Below, one piece after another: positions 1 through 12,004 of a stretch of DNA of 25,277 nt (its first letter is position 1; each line of letters opens with the position of its first letter). Under the pieces are notes generated by a model. It did not search any database. It saw only the letters and a program-made list of their open reading frames with translations, and was not told the DNA's origin. The position numbers and the translations under genes were made by a program. Source of the DNA: Spirogloea muscicola (taxonomy: Eukaryota; Streptophyta; Zygnematophyceae; Spirogloeales; Spirogloeaceae); the NCBI GenBank assembly GCA_009602725.1, contig WELB01000022.1, positions 588,537 to 613,813 on the forward strand. Reading direction: 5' to 3'.

Positions 1-2009
1 GCGGCCCGCGGCGGCGGCCCCGCGCCTGGCGCCGCCGCGAGTGCCGGAACCGCGACGACAGCGAAAACCAAATCCGATAGCGACGGCGGCAGCGGCGGCG
101 GCGGCGACGGCGGCGGCGGCGAGCTCGAGGCGCTGGCGGCCGAGGCCCTATGCCAAGTGCTGATCAACGGCGTGGAGGTCTGCATCGAGGACCTCCCGGT
201 GGCGGCGGCGGTGACTGTGGGCGTGGCCGTTTACCCGCCGCCGTTCTCGTGGATAAATCACAGCTGCAGGCCCTGCGCGGCTTTCACGATCAATTGCGCG
301 CCGCGATCCGGCGCCGGCCCGACTCTCAGCCTCAGAGCCCTCAGAGACATTGCCGGCGGCGATGAGATCTCCATCGCTTACGTTGATGTAATGAGGCCTC
401 CGGCCGAGCGCCAAACGGATTTGCTAACGCGATTCTGCTTTAAATGCGACTGCCCACGATGCGCTGGGGCGCCCATTGGCATGGCCGATCGGCGCCTGGC
501 GGCCGTCGGCGGCTGCGCTTCCGCCGCCGGGTCGTGCCGTGGCTGCCTCGTCCAGGAGGCGCTGGTGTGCTCGCCAGTACGACCCTAAACCCTACGTACC
601 CTAAACCCTTATTCCCAAAGAGATTGACGTACTTTGCCTGTAATGTTGACTCAAAGCTTCAAAGCAAGTGCAAGTCCACTGAGACAAGCATAGCTGAAAA
701 CCCTTGATTCCTAAAACCCTTCACCTAAATCCACACCCTAATCACTAACCCCAAACCCTACCCTAGACTCTAACCTAAATTTAATATCCTTCAATTCCTA
801 AACTCCTACAGCCCTAAAACTACCTAAACCCTGGCCTTGTAGGCTTCTGGGTCAAGCACTCAGGAGCTGTGTCTGGCAGGCTAGCAGCCACCCTTGGAGC
901 CCGGCGGCGTTGCCAGCGGCGGCGGAGGCGGCAGTGGCGGCGGCAGCAGCGGCTGCGACACGATCCACGTGTTCCGGTGCGACGAGTGCGGCGGGCGCCT
1001 GGCGTCGTCGGCGCTGGCGCGGAGCCTCGAGCTCATTGGCGACGACGTGGCTGCTGGCGTGACGGCGCTGCTCTCCGCTGACGATGGCAATGGCGGCGGT
1101 CCGGCGGAGGCCTTCCGACAGCTGGAGGACGTCATTGTGGAAGCGCTCTCGCGTGAAAAGTTGCCTGTTGATTGCTTCTTGGGTGACCGGCCGTGCAGAA
1201 GCGGCTGCATTAGTGGAAGCAAGCAGCAAATGGCTGCATCGGACTATGACGACAGCGATGAGGCGGTCTTATCGCTCGACCCTCCGCTAGGCAGCGGTGG
1301 CTACCATAGCGAGCAGTCCGCTGCAATAGCCTCCAGAATGACCCGCTTGGGCAAGCTCTCTGGCGACGAACAGGTGGCGACCACGGTCGTGCGCGCGCTG
1401 CACGAGCTCCACGCCACGTGCCTCGAGGCGTACGCCGCCGCAGCGTGCGCTGCGCACTGCTGTGTGCTGGCAATGAGCGGCTGCGGCGGCCCGCAACTTG
1501 GCGCAGCGGTCGTGTATGCGGCAGCTTTGGCGCTGGCAGCAGACGCGCTCGTGCGCGAGGGCGAGGCTGGCGCTGCGCCACTGGCGGGCCGCTACTGGCT
1601 GGACCTTGGCAACGCCCTGGCCTTGCTTGGCTCAGAGGCAACGGTGCTCCAGCTAGCGATCACGCCAGCGGCCGCCCTGGTTGGCGTCAGGCTCGTGCAG
1701 GATGCAGCGGCTCAAAGTCCTGGCAATATTGCTGCTGTTCTTGACCTCCTTGTCAATCTCGTGGAGATGGCGGCGTTGCCATCCATCGACAACGGCATCA
1801 ATACCGGCTGCTATTCTGCTGGTGCTGCTGTTGCACTTGCTAGCCAAGCGAATGCAGCCACTGCAGTCTGCTATCTGCGAGCGCTTGAGCTTCTCACTCT
1901 CTGCCACGGCCCACAGCATGCCGCCACAGTGCTCGCACGTGACCGCCTGTGCAGCAGCCGGGCACTTGGTGCATCGGCGGCTGAACAAGCTTTGTCGCCA
2001 ACAAGGTGA
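1..2009 (+). CDS. SMYD-like SET-domain protein lysine methyltransferase with C-terminal helical/TPR region (5' partial)
   Basis: The frame is open from base 1, so the gene starts outside the window. Exon A (1-564) encodes a Gly-rich disordered stretch, then the SET core: FSWINHSC (about 250-273), then EISIAYVDV (about 364-390), then the post-SET zinc cluster CFKCDCPRC (about 436-462). NHSC and the Y of IAY are the AdoMet/catalytic elements of SMYD-type lysine methyltransferases. A GT donor at 565 and an AG acceptor at 886-887 join exon A, in phase 0, to exon B (888-2009). Exon B carries a Cys pair (FRCDECGG) and Ala/Leu-rich helices ending in a TPR-like segment (ALELLTLCHGPQHAATVLARD), as in SMYD4-like plant proteins. 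Internal introns in exon B are possible, for example about 1683-1842. The stop at 2007-2009 overlaps a strong donor (AAG|GTGAGC at 2006). Splicing there in phase 2 to an acceptor before 2313 would add about 16 residues and stop at 2361. Substrate is unknown. Confidence 0.8.
582..835. repeat. degenerate interstitial telomere-repeat tract (CCCTAAA type) in an intron
   Basis: Near-perfect CCCTAAACCCT units occur at 582-610. After a gap, a decayed series follows from about 690 to 835, with variants such as CCTAAAACCCTT, CCAAACCCTACCCTAG and CTACCTAAACCCT. The tract fills most of the intron at 565-887 of the SET-domain gene. CCCTAAA is the plant and many-green-alga telomere unit, so this is an interstitial telomeric sequence, either from telomere-repeat insertion at a repaired break or from an old chromosome end. 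Confidence 0.85.
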
Positions 2010-2312
2010 GCACCTCAAGAATTAAATGGAAATCCTGACAATCCATTGCACCCTTTGTCGACTATTTTGAGAAAACCTGAGCCCTGACTTCTAGCTGAAT
2101 GCTTCAGCCCACTTTCACCTAAACATACCTCCAGCTTCTCAGTTTCTCAATGCCATCCACTACCCTGATTGTCAGGTTATTGACCTTTTCAGTCTCCTAA
2201 TCGATCAGAAATTCAGTCAAGTGTCAGATTTGCCCTGCTGTGTGTGATATCTGGACCCTTAACGCCTGGTCTACCGAAGCTGCTAAAGATTCGACCTTGC
2301 TGTCAACTGCAG

Positions 2313-2361
2313 GACTTCATCACCCAAGGTGCATTTGATGCAGGAACTCCTTCAGCTGTGA
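2313..2361 (+). other. possible alternative terminal exon of the SET-domain gene
   Basis: An acceptor (CTGCAG) precedes 2313. The phase-2 donor at 2006-2007, just inside the current stop codon, would join to it and give a short in-frame tail, TSSPKVHLMQELLQL, before TGA at 2359-2361. The match of phase and a 307-bp intron are the only support. Without transcript data the simple stop at 2009 is equally possible. Confidence 0.3.
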
Positions 2362-3080
2362 CATTCAGAGGGTGTTAGTGGCAATGTTGGCCGTGCGTCT
2401 GGCGCTGCATGCAGGAGATTGTCCAGTCGCCTTAGCAGACACAGGCAACAATGCAGGCTGCATTGTCAATCCTCTCCACCATCTATGTCACAATCACACT
2501 TGTGACCTTCAAAAGGTTCGCCATTGGACATGAGAGGTGGCGCACTGGCATTGCAAACACAAGCTTCCGACTTCCCAAATAGGTACATGGAGTTCTGCAA
2601 GCTTCCACCATGTTGCAGGGTATCAAGGGTCCGGTTCTTAGGCATCACAAATACTCAAGGGCATGCAGTAGGCATGCAGCGTGGTAGCGGAGTCTGCCGC
2701 ACTGTCTGACGTGCTCAGCACTTCTGTGACTTGATAAGAGCAGTGACAAAATTAGTGGAGAAGGCGCCCAGTTTGTCTTCTAGGAGATGCTTGCAGTTCC
2801 ACACAGACCAGCAGGCACCGCAAGATGCAATGTATTGACGTTCAAACTACTGCCTACTGGTCGCCTAGCTTGTCACTGAAACTGCTTCTTCTAGCTGAAG
2901 AGGACAACAACAGTACATGCCAGATAATGTCTGCCTGGCCTGCTCAAGCGAAGCCAGCCTCAGCCAAGGTATCAGAGATTCTGGGTTTGATGCCCGTTGC
3001 AGGCATCAATGTCTCCGGCATGACAAGTCAAGTCTTGACTTTTGAAACGATGAGGCCATTTGAAGAAAGGCTCTTCGAGT

Positions 3081-3120
3081 AGAGGGCGATGGCTGTAATC
3101 GGCCAGCCCAGGAAAAGAAT
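3081..3120. repeat. dispersed repeat, copy A
   Basis: This 40-bp segment (it begins AGAGGGCGATGGCTGTAATC and continues with GGCCAGCCCAGGAAAAG) matches the segment at 24776-24815 at about 37 of 40 positions. It lies over 21 kb away, in a different intergenic region, and in the same orientation. A more diverged third copy lies at 25108-25166. The boundaries of the element are not visible; no target-site duplication or terminal repeat was found. Confidence 0.7.
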
Positions 3121-3588
3121 GACAATGGCTGTTTGGGTTTCTTCTGACCTCGAGGGAGCCAGGCGTGGCCGTCCATGGCAGATGACGGCATGCTCTGGGG
3201 AGCTTGGCTCCACTCAGAAGCTTCTGCAGCTCAACCAGCCGGTGCGCATCGCGGAGCCTTGCACTGCATGCCTTGGCCTGAAGAGAGGCCAGGGAGCAAT
3301 GGCCAGCGCCTGGGGAGTACTGCAGCATTTCAGCAATTCTGAAAGCCATAGGGGTCGGACACCGATGAGTGGAGTGGATCTACACCCCAAAGGATGCGAG
3401 CCCCACAGCACCTTGCTCTCCACCATCGGCCCCGCCAAACGGACCACTTGCGGTGCCGGTGACAGCCCTCTCTGCACATTGCGGAATCATTAAGACTGCA
3501 GCTTGTTGGACATAAATGGTCAATGCATCTTGGTAAGATCAACCATTGAAGTGCTGAGAGACCTATGACCATCAGGCTCTGATCTAGC

Positions 3589-6500
3589 TCAATGATGAGC
3601 AGACAGGTTACCAAGTCCCCTGTACAGCAATGCTGGTGCAGTCTTATCTCGACCAAGTCCCTTGCAAAGCATCAAACGCAGACCTGTGAGGTTGCTGATG
3701 ACAGTGGGGTTGCGCTGCGCCAAGAGCGCCTTGAGCTGGTCGCCACCAGCGCCCAGTAGGAGGCTCTTGAAGCTCTGGCGCTGCTCCCGTGCGCTGCTTG
3801 TTTTTAACAGGTCCTTCTCAAACGCAGCAAGTCTCTCAAAAGTCATCGATGGTAGGCACAACAAAATCTGTATTTGCATGGAGTCATAAGTCAGCCTCCC
3901 ACGAGAACGGTAGGCAACAAAGGATGCCGCAAGCTTAAGTCCCTGATGTACAGCCCTTGCTCATTTCAAACTAAAATGGCTAAGATTTACCAAGGCACAT
4001 TGTTGATTTACCAAGGCATACGAGACGCGTTATAGTCCAGCTGACATTGTTCTGACATGACTACCGCATGTACGAACTACAAGTGAATTTGGATTAAAGA
4101 CCTTTTCAGAAAGAGTTTGCTGTGCCAACTGACCTCACGAGGCGCGCTCGAGAAGGGAGAGAGGCGGATGTATATTTCTCTTAGTAAGCCCACTAGCTCG
4201 GACTGGAAAGAGGAGTTTGACTCCAAGGTAAGACCTTGTATGCCCGCTAGGAATACTTCCTTGGCAACGACAGCCAAGAGCAGGGTGCCGGCCTGTGTCG
4301 TAAGTGCAGGCCAGGCTGCAATAGCATTGCAAAAAGAAAGAGCTTTGTGGGCCGAATCGCTGTCAGGCCAATTCATTGCCTCGGTGGCTAGCTGGAGGGC
4401 AGCTTCTGCCACCGCTACATCGCTTATGAAGAAACTGCAAAGGTCACAACCAGATCAAACTCAGACTTCAGACATCAGTACTACATGCCAGAGTTGAAGC
4501 TGCAGTCAGATGACGTAGTCGCACATGGCAACTGCTAATCATGCCTTGTACTTGCATCATGAAGCACAGCTTCCTATAGATCTTGCTGCCTAAAGTTCTC
4601 ATCAAGCTCTCATCAACCACATCATCAACAATGCAGACGACATATTGTACCTGAGAAGATCTCCTCCCTGCTGGCCTGCTTCAGAGGGAGCTGCCCCCGC
4701 ATGCACTTCATGAGAAGGCCTCTCTCTTTCGTGGACTTCTGTGCGGGCTGATGCAATCATCATGAGAAGGCCACAAGCTTCCCTGGTGAAATCACGCAGC
4801 AACTTCTCTTCCAATACCTCCACACTCGTTTGTTGCTCAGAGCCGGACCGTTTTGCCCCCCCCATCATGGCAGATGTCTCTGCACTGCTCTTCAGGGTAG
4901 CCCATGCAATGGACAGCGCTTTCTGGTTGTGGATCACGATGGGCGAGATAAGGGGTCTCAGCCAGGCATGCCACTGTGCAGGAGGGCAGTGCTTCAAAAT
5001 GGGGCCAATGATGACACGAAGAAGCTGTCTTTGATGTCGGTGCTCCATCGAGTCAAGGCCCTCTAGAAGTGCCTGGGATATGTCGAGCACTCGCGGATTG
5101 CAGCTCTCAAAGAAGGCATCACCCATTCGCATAGCCGCTGCGCCAATAGCATTATACCTGCACAGCCTTCTCCAGTCAGGCATTCTGCATCTGATTGACC
5201 GAATATAATTTGAAGAAAATGATGGTCTTACTAGATTATCTGAGTTTAGCAGTTCAGCGCGGGCAGTACCAGATCCTTTTATCCTGTGAGTACCATAAGC
5301 CAACCCTGCTGCTCTAAGACAAGAATCCGCTCCTATGGCATAGACACAGTAGCGCTTATCTGGATTGCCTTGTACAATGACTCAACTCAGACGACTGTCC
5401 TCTAGTACATTGTTCGCAGAGAAAGTACATGCTAAAATATGCTCTGGCAAATCTTGCTTGCGTATGCAACACTTGCACTTGTGCAGATCCGTGTTGGACG
5501 TACCCGCTATCTCGGATGCCTTTCAGCCAGGCGCGGATGCTGTTGACATCAGTAGCCATCTCCATCGTCAAGGAGCTGCCATCGGCGTCCGCATCGGCTT
5601 CATTCTGCAGAGCTGGGATAGGCGCCACAGCACCCAGGAGTGCCGCCTGTTCATGAGGCCCCATCAGGAGGGCCAGCTGGAGGCCCTTGGGCAGCACTGA
5701 TTTTATTGCTGGGGTCCACAGACTGTGTATGCATCTGAGGAGCTGCAGTACAGCACAACAGTCATTCAATACAACATGCACAGGAAGAAAGGTTGGCAGC
5801 TATAGAATCTGTACAGAAGCATACAAACAGATGTCTGGCAAGTGTTGATGCCTTTTCTTGGTTACCACCAGATTGTACACAACCTGGAGAAGGGGTGGGA
5901 GTATCCACTCAAGGTGAGGCAAGAGAGGATGCCGGCCACCAGGTATACCAGTAATGGAAACAGCCCGTCGTAGTGCTTTCTCAAACAAGGTAACAGCATA
6001 GAAAATCCACCATATTTCTGTGGTGGAGTTGTTGTCTGAAGGGGCAGCAGTCACAGCAGCTCCATCAAAGGCTGCATCTAATCTAGAAGATAGTAGACGG
6101 GCTAGAGCATGGCCACTTGAGAGGTAGAGATGCTGCCATTGCTGGTCAACCCATTTATCTCTGACGGGGCTCAACAACCAATTTAGGACCTGAGCCTGCT
6201 CATCAACCCTGCATGACAATATTATCTGTGAGGACAATTGTGGCAGACCTATGCTTTATATTAGCCCGCGTACTCCAATGGGGTACATGTTACTCCAGCA
6301 GTGATTTGGCCAGCAGTGCTTAGCAATTATATACATCACCTTCGAGAGCACTTCACAAACAAGTCACGTCTACGACACGGCATAGTGTGCTAGTATCCAC
6401 TCTGACTGGCAAACTATATGCCTACTTCTTTGTCAGAGTTGAAGCTGATGATTGCAAGACATACCCAGCTGCACCTCCTATCATCATAAGAGCCTCTCCA

Positions 6501-9500
6501 AGCAGATTGTGCTCCTTCTCACCAACAACATTTTGTTGGCGCATGCGCTGTAAAGATACAACAAAGTCCTGCCAGAAACTAGTAGATGGCTTGTCAAATA
6601 TGCATGCTGGCTCCAGATGATATTCTTGAGTAGCAACTAGAAACAAAACTTGCTGTCTCTAGGGGCCTGCGATTCACAGCTCACATTAAGCTGCAGATAG
6701 CAGCAGATATGCTTCCCTGAAGGATGATCAGAATCACAATTTACAATGCCAAGTGCGGAACTGCTGTTTTTGTACTCCTGAGGCAGACCTTTATATGTGG
6801 CACAAGTACAGCTCCAGCAGTGCGAGCAATACGAAGAATAGATGTGCAGACTTGTACCCTCGCGTGGAGGATTGCAAGGTCATCTGTCAAGAAGTCACTG
6901 GACTGGGAAGGCAAAGGTAGAGCATCCATATGAGGCGTTCTTTCGTAAGACCAGTCATTGCAAAGTGCATACACGACTAACAACATCATTGCAGCAAGTC
7001 ATCTTTCATTTGCACACAAACAGCTCAAGCGTAGTGGCACATTGTAATGGCTGAATATACCTGCTTGAGAGCTGATAGAGCAAAGAGGAAGGAGAAAAGT
7101 TTCTGCACTACGACGAGGGCAGCCTGTGGGTTGTGCCTCAATTGAGGACGAAAGGAGTCAAGTAGACGCCCTTTCATCTCAATATGCTGCGGATCTTGCC
7201 AATTTACAGCAAGGACCATCTGCAACATGCCTGCAGGAATGGTCAGCTTCTTGATCCTTGGACCTACTTCGAGTACAGACGACAGGCTGAGCTAAGCTCT
7301 CATCTTGCAATGACATCATGAATAAGTGGAGTTGGTGCTGATGTGTGCTTATGCATGAAACATGTACACCATGAGCCTCCAACTTCTGTCAAAATCAATG
7401 CTTTAAGCGACATGCTTTAGGAGACATGTAATACCCTCACGACTTCCACGGACTATTGTAGCAAACAGCTCACGCACGTTGTAATATCAGATCAAGGTCG
7501 CGTCCGCTCCCAGTCGGTGCAGCCATATCTGCGTCTGCCAAAACAGAGTCAGGAATGGCCGCCATCATCGTCTCGAGCATCACTTGACAACCACCGATCG
7601 TGATCACTGCCTGCGTAGATGTGATAGACGGAAGGGTCAGCAAAGTCTTTCCTTTACTACAGGGTACTCATGCTCATATTGGGTTGTGCTCAAGCTGCCA
7701 AAAGAGGAACAGCATCAGTGGCCAAAGAGAGCGAAGGTGTTGACAGCTTGCGTCCCATTTACACCTCAACTACTTGATATGCTGATAGGAGGAATACATT
7801 GAAAGCTCATTTCACAGGCTGCTCATACGCAACAGGAATCCATACTAGATGCCTGAGGGGGTACAGCAATTGCTGCTACAAGAACAAGTATGCTGACAGA
7901 TTGGGTACACATGTACACCTCGAAGAATGTACATGGGTAACGTGAAGAGTATGAGATACTCACAGAAGGAATGCCTTGGAAGCTCGCTGATGCATGAGCA
8001 ACAGGAGTGATGGTGGCTTCCAACTTTTGAGCTACTTTGCTAGCTGTCAATAGTGGGTACTGTTGAGTGACAAGCCTGATGAGTTCAATCTGTACAAGGC
8101 ACAAGCTTGTGTTTAGCGAGTCAATGTCACTTGAAGGGCCTGCCTACATGCTTTGGCCTCCATGTTGGAATACGTCATTGGCCCCAGAGATGCAGAAATC
8201 AGATGCTCTGGCTTGCTTGGTGCACATCCTGAAGAGTACAAATGACTAAGCGTACCAGGCGGCTGCGATGCTGGGCAAAATCAGGTGAGCCACTCAGCTC
8301 CTCAAAGCCGTGCTCATCCTCCTCTGGACCCTTTCTCAGAAGTCTCTCAGCCACCACATCAAGTAATGATGCGACCACCTCAACATTTACCAGGATACTA
8401 GCATCCCTCCTGACCTTCATGTGCGAAGTGCTACCACCTATGCCATGCTCAGCAGCGCCCTCCACTTGTGCAGAAGCGAAGCTTTCTCGCAACAGTGTCT
8501 GCAAGCAGCACATAATGCAAGTCAGCATGAGAGTAAGCTGCTCGATGAGGTAAGTGTCCAAAGCTTACCGCAGCTCAAGATCTCGAACAAGCAATCGTCC
8601 TAGCTTCTGAACCAAACCTTTGATAGGATCTCCAGACATGCTTTAATTATCTCACCTTTACATGGCCACTTCTGCTTCAGATGAAGTGGACCAAGCAATG
8701 TGTATATTGCAGTAGGGGCATTGGATCAGGCAGACTCACCAGCCAAAGTGGCAACGTCAATGAGTGGAGCACAAACGAAGGATGCTGGAAGAACCAAAGC
8801 ATCTGCAAGCACAAGGGTTCAAGAAGCCACCACAATAGTGCTTGATGCCCTCCAGTACGTCCAAGACTGCTCAATTGTGCAAGTGCTAACATCATGGCAG
8901 ACGAAAGAGCTGCTCCCGCACACCGCAAAGACTAACCTCAATTGCTGCCCAGATCTCATCTGCAAGCTCTAACACCTGGAATAAAGGACTCTGGCCACTA
9001 CATTGACAGGACTCTTCACAAAGTAGTGACAGACACAAGCGAGAGCACACCATCGACAGAAGAGATAGTTTCCTGCTATGATAAGAAGCTTGCTATATTG
9101 GGGCACGGCACAAGATCTGCAATGTTGCTGACCTGCAGAAGGTAGACTTCCAGATGATGTGGGTTGTCCTTTATGCAGCTGACAAGGTTATGTGGAGCAA
9201 GAGCAACCATAGCCGTACACACACGCTCCGCAAATACCAACTCCTTTTCGCATGAAGTACCATTGCTTTGAAGGCCATCACTTGATCGCAACGTTTCCAC
9301 TGTTCCAGTCAAGCCATCAAAAACTTGCACCATTGTGGCATCATAGGTGGCTTGAGAATCATCAGCAGGTCTCTTCCTGTGAATCAGGTTGACAGATACA
9401 AGGCCTATCAGCATGAAGTACAGATCTCAGATGCTACTCACACATTTCATTCCAAGATGACTTATGTGAGTTCGACTGATTGACCACTCATGACCACTTG

Positions 9501-11930
9501 CTGTGTGAAGTCATTGAGAAGCAGTGTCAGGCTCAAGCCCTCGATGCCAAAATGCACCTGGAGGCGACCATTTTCAGGAACTCAACAGCAGCCAGCCGAA
9601 ACTCTGATGCTCGTAGCAGGTAACAGCACCTGACAAAAGCTAGGATTGAGATGTCAGCTGCAAGTAAAGACTAAGAATCTGGCAACCTGCAGCTGGTCCC
9701 ACATTCATGAGCACATATGTAGAACAGCATATCGATGTTGCTCTGGAGGAGGGGTGTGCAGAGTGAGCCACAAACGACTCTTATTTTCATTCAGTAGGAC
9801 AATCAGCAAAGCTACTCACGCAGTGATGAGGTTGTAATCACCCATGGCACTCACAGGTGCCCAATCTGCGTATGCGCAAGCAGCACTCAATGCAGCTGTA
9901 ACAACCGCAGCGTGACGTTTCGCACTCTCCACGTCATTTTGTTCAACCATAGCCATAGCTGCTGAGAAGTGCTGACTAAGAGCCTGCACAGCACAATCTC
10001 ATTACCACCAATATCGACTTGCATGACCAATATCTTACAATTTGATACTCAGGAGCATTGTACAGAGTCCTTTTCCATCTCCAGGTGCTCAACTGTGATG
10101 GAATCAAAACACGAATGTCACCTGGTAAAGGAAACGAAATACTTCAGGAAGACTTGTTGTCAGGGCTAGCAGCATGCCTCTCCTCTGACCTCCTGCATTC
10201 GGAGGAGCATCAGGAAGTTACAAAGCCAGCACCTGACTGTCTGTGAGTGGCCTGTGTACAAGCTCAAGGACAGCACTTCAGATACAGGTACTGAAGTATC
10301 GACATTAGAAGACGAGACCTTCGGCTCTCATCTCAGCTCAAAACAATATGAGGTTGCACTGATTAAATTCTGCCGTAAGCAGAGCTGTGTTCAGCAATCT
10401 TGTGTCTTACTTGCGATGTCTTCACTGTGCAGCGTCACATCCTCGGGCACAAATTGCAATACCATTGCAACCACCTCTGCCTGGCATACAAAAGCAAAAA
10501 GCATGCCTAAGGTTTCAGTACTATGGAGAACTTCATGGACATCACAGACATACTGCCCATGCTTTGCATATGACACCAAGGACACCAGCTTATAAGTCGC
10601 CAACATGCTACCTCGAAATTCGTCATCTCATCAGCAGACATGGCAGTGTCAACTGTCACAGCAGTGCTTCAGTGATCTGGTGATCAGCTTCGTGAAGGCC
10701 TGCTGAGAGTGAGGAGCTGAACAAATTGATGCCTTACATGAGCAGGGCTTCTACTAGCACTTTCAAGGAGTACTGGCACTAGATCTTTCCAAAACTGTGG
10801 CCCTTCTTGCCTGACGACCTGCAGGATTACGAGTGCAACCCTGAGACTACAGTCAATTCTTCAAATGATATACTCTTGTTGCAAAAACCGATTACATAAG
10901 GCAATGCAGTGGTGGCATGGCTCTGCGCTTACATGCAATCTCACCTCAACTAGCAGAGCAGCTGTCTTGCTTCTTATGGGCCAGTTGTGGTTGCGCAGTG
11001 CACTTCCTTGCAGCAGCTCAAAGACCATCCTAGCTAGTTGCTGACGTTCGTCGCTACTGAAGTCCGCCCACCTTGACTGCGCTACATGCTGCATCAGCTG
11101 CACATCTCAGTAATACTGCTGCAATACGGCAGGTATCCCCAACTTTGCAATACTTCTCATGAACACAATGTAGATATCAATGACGTAGCTGCTGCATTTT
11201 CAGTCTCAACAGGAGAGGCATTCTTGCAGACCTGCAAAAGTTGCAGACCAAAAAGCTGGACTTCGTTGGGGTGCTCGCACGCAAGCAGCGACAGCGCGAG
11301 GCTGGCCACCGCTCTCGGCTCGCCCGCTTTAATCTGCAAGCGACAACACCACAAATTACAAGGCCCTCGGAACGCCAATAAGTTTGTCGTCGGAAGCTGG
11401 AGACGTTGTGAGGACTGTCACTGAGCCCTACAGGGGCAAGTCAGCTGGTTAAACAACGTATTTCCTCAGCATTTTTTTTAAAATCGGCTGTGTTTTGCTT
11501 GAAGATATCCTGTGTCGTGTTTGAATGGTCTGATGCATAGTTCATACAATAGCGCCAATTATAGCTACAAAGAACTGGAAACATTGAAGAAGAAAAAGGA
11601 ATTGATATGAAGTACATTCTCAACAGTTATCTATCAGTCCAACTGTCGATCATGCCAGCATATAAGTCATATGTATTGTCACAGCAGCAAGGCTTCTCTG
11701 AGCGGCCAGCATGCAGCTCTCGTGGGAAGATGAAGCGAGGGGGAGCGGCCGCCTGCCTTGTCGAGGTACTCCGCCGCGGCGCGGCGCGTGGCGGGGCTCA
11801 CCCGCCAGTCCAGCGACGCGGCCAGAGCCTGCACGACGGCGGCGCCGGCGCCGGCGGCGGGCCCGNAGCCAGCCTCCCGCCGCCGACGCCGCTCCACTAC
11901 CGCCGCCGCCGCCGCCGCCGCCGCCGCCAT
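3589..11930 (-). CDS. HST: HASTY / exportin-5 karyopherin (complete, 21 exons)
   Basis: This is a nuclear export receptor (importin-beta superfamily, RanGTP-dependent). In plants it acts in microRNA biogenesis and movement; in animals it exports pre-miRNA and tRNA. Exons (minus strand, in order): 11930-11757, 11333-11232, 11088-10945, 10818-10738, 10480-10411, 10192-10122, 9983-9820, 9629-9558, 9376-9133, 8802-8740, 8498-8256, 8089-7964, 7610-7478, 7230-7061, 6902-6789, 6568-6465, 6208-5884, 5742-5504, 5157-4651, 4434-4134, 3867-3589. The joined exons total 3726 bp (1241 residues) with no frame break, against about 1200 in Arabidopsis HASTY. Collinear matches include HVAQSRWADFSS, VPEDVTLHSEDI, RKRPADDS, KEHNLLGEA, RAWLKGIRDSGY, VLEEKLLRDFTREA and KTSSAREQRQSFKSLLL. 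All introns are GT-AG except the first, which appears to be GC-AG. The start is uncertain: Met at 11930 gives the family-like length, and an in-frame Met at 12011 would add 27 Pro/Ala residues. The last roughly 30 residues do not resemble the family, so another 3' exon is possible. Confidence 0.93.
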
Positions 11931-11943
11931 GGCGGCGCCTTGA
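11757..11943 (-). repeat. GC-rich triplet run in HASTY exon 1, with one undetermined base
   Basis: Minus-strand GCN/GCC repeats at about 11889-11935 encode a poly-Ala run after the probable start Met. The first exon is far richer in G+C than all later exons. Base 11866 is N, the only ambiguous base in the window, and sits in the Gly/Ala-rich linker. The reading frame is kept if it is exactly one base; the family match resumes at VQALAASLDWRVSP downstream. Confidence 0.7.
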
Positions 11944-12004
11944 GGCGCGCCGCGGCCTGGAGAGGGCCCGGGCGCTGGCGGCGGCGCGCGGCTCCCGTGC
12001 CGCC

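Larger units (their letters stand above)
2010..3588. other. intergenic spacer between SET gene and HASTY 3' end
   Basis: Both flanking genes end here (convergent 3' ends). I see no gene with recognisable protein motifs. A possible terminal exon of the SET gene lies at 2313-2361 and one dispersed-repeat copy at 3081-3120. Short open frames around 2825-3493 on both strands have no familiar domain and no consistent splice signals. Part of this spacer may hold 3' UTR of either gene. Confidence 0.5.

Noticed and set aside
3089-3493. 134-codon plus-strand frame as a gene
   Set aside because: It starts inside the dispersed repeat, has overlapping frames of equal length on the other strand, and shows no family motif.
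8572-8640. Minus-strand segment ending in an apparent GTAAGC donor, as a HASTY exon
   Set aside because: It leaves phase 2, which clashes with the phase-0 acceptor of the next exon, and LPLWL joined to TLLRESF already matches the family.
8918-8956. Open segment VLELADEIWAAIE (minus) between splice-like signals, as a HASTY exon
   Set aside because: The exons at 9376-9133 and 8802-8740 join directly in phase, and the combined sequence aligns with the family without a gap, so no extra exon is needed.
9820-9858. GTGAGTG donor inside HASTY exon 7 (at 9854)
   Set aside because: Reading through gives MGDYNLIT and a proper GC|GTGAGT donor at 9819, which restores alignment to the next exon (CCYLLRASEFRL).
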